A stretch of 64,000 bases of DNA from Paenibacillaceae bacterium (GTDB lineage: Bacteria; Bacillota; Bacilli; Paenibacillales; NBRC-103111): assembly GCA_029256185.1 (NCBI GenBank), contig JAQSYI010000018.1, forward strand, positions 1-64,000, given 5' to 3'. Made by a program: the position numbers and the translations under genes. Shown piece after piece: positions 61,528-64,000 of the stretch. Each line of letters opens with the position of its first letter. Position 1 is the first letter of the stretch. The notes beneath the pieces were generated by a model. It was not told the DNA's origin and searched no databases. It saw only the letters and a program-made list of their open reading frames with translations.

Positions 61528-62699
61528 TGGAAGGCTTATGCTTAAATATGACGATCCATCCGTTCTGCGACCGGTTCGGACTATCTACGATATCCTTGCC
61601 GGTTCAGGATCTGCTTAACTATACGGCGATTGACCCCATGGTGCAGCGGAAGCTGTCAGGCATGCAGCGCCGCAAAATCGCCAACTATCTGCAGGAGCGG
61701 GAGCTTGACCACGTATTCTTCGGTCCTGTTACCCTGTCCTTGCGGGATGTAAGCCAGTTGGCGCGGGAGAACGGCAATCTGTATCTCCGCCACGGCTCCA
61801 AGCTGAGCATTCTCGACGGACAGCACCGGATTCTTGCTCTGGGTTATGTGAATGAGCAAATGCTCAAGGAAGTCCGCCGCTATGAGAAGAAGCTTGCCGC
61901 CCTTAAGCTGAAGCAGCGCCGCCAGCCGGAAACCGAAGGATTGGACGACGAAGTGGCCCAAGCCGAAGGGCTGCTGGAGCAGCTGGAGAAGCGGCGTCTG
62001 GATCTGATGGAAACCGAGCTCTCCGTACAATTGTACGTGGGCATGACCGAGGAAGAAGAGAAGCAGCTGTTTGGCGACATCAACTCCAAGGTGCAGCTGG
62101 TGAGCAAGGAGTTGGGCCATTCCTTCGACTCCACGGATCCGCTTAATCTGGTCATCCAGCAGGTGGCCGACCATAATGTATACCTGAAGGCCGCCGGTGT
62201 GGAGAAGAGAAGCAACCTGACTTCCTTCAACAAGAACTTCACCTCCTTCAGTTGGCTGTATTCCACGGCTGTTATGCTCTTGTCCGGCCGTCTCCAGACC
62301 TCCTATGAGCTGGCCCGCCGGGTAAGAAAAGCTCCTGCCGTCTATGTGGAAATCATGCACCAGTTCTTTAACACCATTCTTCCTTTTATGCCGGAGCAGC
62401 CGGGACTTCCCCAGTACTCCACCTCCAGCCGGGTGATGCAGGAAGGAATCGCTTTGTTCGCCCACCAGCACTTGTTTGTGAATGGAGAGTACAACGAGAA
62501 GGGGCTTGCTTGTCTGCAAATTTTCAACGGCTTCGACTGGAGCCATGAGAATGAGGATTTGATCCGGGTGTTCGGTTCCTTGGACAACGGCAAGCTGAAC
62601 CTGATTCACGAGAAATCCCTGCGCAAGCATGTGAAGATGGTGGAGTTGTTCCAGCGGCTCTACAGCGAATCCGCCTCGGAATCCGAAGCGTTGGCCTAG
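61527..62699 (+). CDS. DGQHR domain protein 2 (DndB-like)
   Basis: This 390-residue protein is a diverged homologue of the preceding one: DGQHR at 97-101 (SILDGQHRILALG) and FGDINSKVQLVSKEL, with a charged coiled-coil insertion between them (about 110-165). C-terminal parts align by the shared EEAVKTG / HQHLFVNGEYNEKG regions. Start ATG 61527 overlaps the stop of the first gene; ATG 61548 is an alternative. Tandem divergent copies suggest a heteromer. Terminator follows at 62738. Confidence 0.8.
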   Translation: MEGLCLNMTIHPFCDRFGLSTISLPVQDLLNYTAIDPMVQRKLSGMQRRKIANYLQERELDHVFFGPVTLSLRDVSQLARENGNLYLRHGSKLSILDGQHRILALGYVNEQMLKEVRRYEKKLAALKLKQRRQPETEGLDDEVAQAEGLLEQLEKRRLDLMETELSVQLYVGMTEEEEKQLFGDINSKVQLVSKELGHSFDSTDPLNLVIQQVADHNVYLKAAGVEKRSNLTSFNKNFTSFSWLYSTAVMLLSGRLQTSYELARRVRKAPAVYVEIMHQFFNTILPFMPEQPGLPQYSTSSRVMQEGIALFAHQHLFVNGEYNEKGLACLQIFNGFDWSHENEDLIRVFGSLDNGKLNLIHEKSLRKHVKMVELFQRLYSESASESEALA

Positions 62700-62737
62700 G
62701 CTCGCCTCAGCTGCGGCAGGCTTTAATAAACAGAAAT

Positions 62738-62768
62738 GGTGCCTCTCCCAAGGAGGGGTGCCTTTTGT
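62738..62768 (+). terminator. Terminator after the DGQHR pair
   Basis: GGTGCCTCTCC and GGAGGGGTGCC form an 11-pair stem with three G-T pairs around CAA, followed by TTTTG. Confidence 0.75.
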
Positions 62769-62836
62769 TTGGCGTTGCCCGTTACATCATTGTTCGCAAT
62801 CCTATTATCTATCATTTGGAAAGAGGTGCAGCAGTT

Positions 62837-63313
62837 ATGATCGTAGGCGATTTGGCAAGCTGGTCCCATGAAGAGCATGTGTATTCCAAGGCTCTGGCCA
62901 AGGGGATGGCCTATTTGCAAAGCCGCAATCTGGCTGAATTGGAGAATGGCAGATATGAGATCGAAGGGGATAAGCTGTTCGCGCTTGTGTCCGAATCCGA
63001 GACAGAGCCGAAGCTGGACCGCAAGCCGGAAGCTCACGACCGGCATGTAGACATTCAATATCTGGTATCAGGCGCCGGAGAAATTATCGGTGTCTCCCGC
63101 CGGACGCCGGACTCGGTTCCGTCCGAGGACTACCTGGGCAGCCGGGATATTGCCTTCTACAGCGAAGTCAAGGATGAGACCGATGTTCTGTTGCGCCCCG
63201 GCATGTTCGCTGTATTCTTCCCGGATGACATCCACCGGCCGTTATGCGCAGTGGGGGAAACGGGCTATACCGTCAAGAAGGTCGTTGTCAAGATTGCGGT
63301 GGATTTGCTGTAA
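62837..63313 (+). CDS. YhcH/YjgK/YiaL family protein
   Basis: This 158-residue cupin-like protein has MIVGDLASW at the start, the metal-site residues in ETEPKLDRKPEAHDRHVDIQ split over EAH and HVD, and FFPDDIHRPLCA near the end. Family members include YhcH and the EbgC beta-galactosidase subunit and are tied to sugar-acid or sialic acid use. ATG 62837 follows AAGAGGTG; the open frame to 62765 runs through a terminator. Biochemical function not established. Confidence 0.9.
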   Translation: MIVGDLASWSHEEHVYSKALAKGMAYLQSRNLAELENGRYEIEGDKLFALVSESETEPKLDRKPEAHDRHVDIQYLVSGAGEIIGVSRRTPDSVPSEDYLGSRDIAFYSEVKDETDVLLRPGMFAVFFPDDIHRPLCAVGETGYTVKKVVVKIAVDLL

Positions 63314-63333
63314 GCTTCCATTGCCGCGAGTTT

Positions 63334-63373
63334 AAAGGCCGGGTGATTCGTTGATGCGAATCACCCGGCCTTT
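63334..63373. terminator. Bidirectional terminator between convergent genes
   Basis: AAAGGCCGGGTGATTCG (63334-63350) and its exact complement (63357-63373) form a 17-pair stem around TTGATG. It serves the YhcH gene and the minus-strand AraC gene ending at 63408. Confidence 0.92.
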
Positions 63374-63407
63374 GTGCGCTTTTTCGTAAAAGACAGAACT
63401 CCCTATA

Positions 63408-64000
63408 CTAGCTGGTATACTCCCGGTAGGCGGTTGGAGACAGGCCGGTGGTGTGCTTGAATTGTTTGGAGAAATGGGTCAGTTCCATCCCAAGGCTGTC
63501 CGCGATTTCCGATACGCTATGCTGGCTGAAGGAAAGCAGCCGTTTGGCCTCCTCCATCCGCTTGCGCTGGACGTAGGCCATGGGAGTCATTCCCATATGT
63601 TTTTTGAAATACGGGATGAAGTAGTTGGGGTGGAAGTGGATCAACGCGGCCAGTTCATCAACGCCGATCGGTTGCCCCAGATGGGCTTCAATATAGGCCA
63701 TCACGCGGGTCAGCTTGTCCCGTTCATCCGATTGCAGGAAATACTTCATGAAATCGCTGTAGCCGCCTTCCTCCAAGCACTGGGCGATAAGCTGGAGCAG
63801 CAAGGCTTGAGTGCGCAGACGGGCAATAGGGGTGCTGATGCAAAATTGTGCGATCAATTCGTTGAAGGCCTCTGCCGTTTTGCCGGGGTCGCGGACGCTT
63901 GTGATAAACGGCTGGTTGGCGGATTGAAACAGAGACCAAGCCCCTATCTTGGCATTGAAATGGCAGAAGTGACGGGTATAGGGGTTTTCTTCGGAAGTCG
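63408..64000 (-). CDS. AraC-family transcriptional regulator, N-terminus beyond the window
   Basis: The frame is open from the stop at 63408 to the window edge, so at least 197 codons are present and the start lies past 64000. The C-terminal 100 residues are a full AraC double helix-turn-helix (VDELAALIHFHPNYFIPYFKK and VSEIADSLGMELTHFSKQFK). The visible N-terminal part (YTRHFCHFNAKIGAWSLFQ) fits a cupin-type sugar-binding domain. It is convergent to the YhcH gene, which may hint at a sugar-use function, but no target is visible. Confidence 0.85.
   Translation of the reverse strand, partial: TSEENPYTRHFCHFNAKIGAWSLFQSANQPFITSVRDPGKTAEAFNELIAQFCISTPIARLRTQALLLQLIAQCLEEGGYSDFMKYFLQSDERDKLTRVMAYIEAHLGQPIGVDELAALIHFHPNYFIPYFKKHMGMTPMAYVQRKRMEEAKRLLSFSQHSVSEIADSLGMELTHFSKQFKHTTGLSPTAYREYTS

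Noticed and set aside
60391..62699. Complete Dnd phosphorothioate system
   Set aside because: No dndA, C, D or E and no restriction genes lie beside the DGQHR pair in this window.

Overview
The window looks like a chromosomal stretch from a GC-rich low-GC-phylum Gram-positive of the Paenibacillaceae (Paenibacillus or a close relative). Signs are: strong AGGAGG ribosome sites with frequent TTG/GTG starts, a pheST T-box leader, a Spo0E-like sporulation phosphatase, an SLH-anchored giant surface protein, LplABC-type sugar ABC systems with a two-TM AraC regulator, and the Bacillales gene order pheS-pheT-zapA-cvpA-mutS2-DUF350. No rRNA, tRNA, intact IS or prophage is visible.

Layout. 0.3-12.0 kb is a plant-polysaccharide (probably rhamnogalacturonan) uptake and degradation locus: a GH106-like hydrolase, two sugar ABC permeases, an AraC regulator with an external sensor, the lipoprotein binding protein and a GH105 hydrolase. 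12.0-14.3 kb is an AT-richer island with two tandem paralogous membrane-anchored proteins, the second fused to a short stretch of RCC1 repeats. 14.5-16.9 kb holds an MFS transporter and a PAS-GGDEF diguanylate cyclase. 17.0-33.7 kb is the pheST block with a T-box leader, an unusually long coiled-coil ZapA, CvpA, MutS2, PspA and a DUF350 protein. It is split by a minus-strand block carrying a 1763-residue SLH protein, a CuA-type cupredoxin lipoprotein and a YvlD-like membrane protein. 33.8-43.6 kb carries a zinc-ribbon protein, a repeat-rich intergenic region, an mntABCD-type metal ABC operon, an MFS transporter, a cysteine synthase, and a metallophosphoesterase/TIR-TPR gene pair. 43.8-46.5 kb has a short GNAT gene, an alaR-alaT-like pair and a Spo0E-like gene. 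46.6-57.7 kb is a cobalamin locus: riboswitch, btuFCD, cobT, cobU, cbiB, cobS, cobD, cobQ and a PduO-type adenosyltransferase. 57.7-64 kb has an RluA pseudouridine synthase, an ArsC/Spx-family protein, an aminotransferase, two tandem DGQHR (DndB-like) genes, a YhcH-family protein and the 3' part of an AraC regulator on the minus strand.

The least explained features are: (i) a roughly 62-bp structured element, tandemly repeated and ending directly in the ribosome binding site of three unrelated genes, with paired base changes in one stem; (ii) the orphan DGQHR gene pair without dnd or dpd partners; (iii) the TIR-TPR plus phosphoesterase pair; (iv) several families of small intergenic hairpin repeats (52-bp x4, 24-bp x5, and others).

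Starts were re-chosen by ribosome binding site wherever the longest open frame extended upstream. All family assignments rest on motif recognition by eye; no database search was run.
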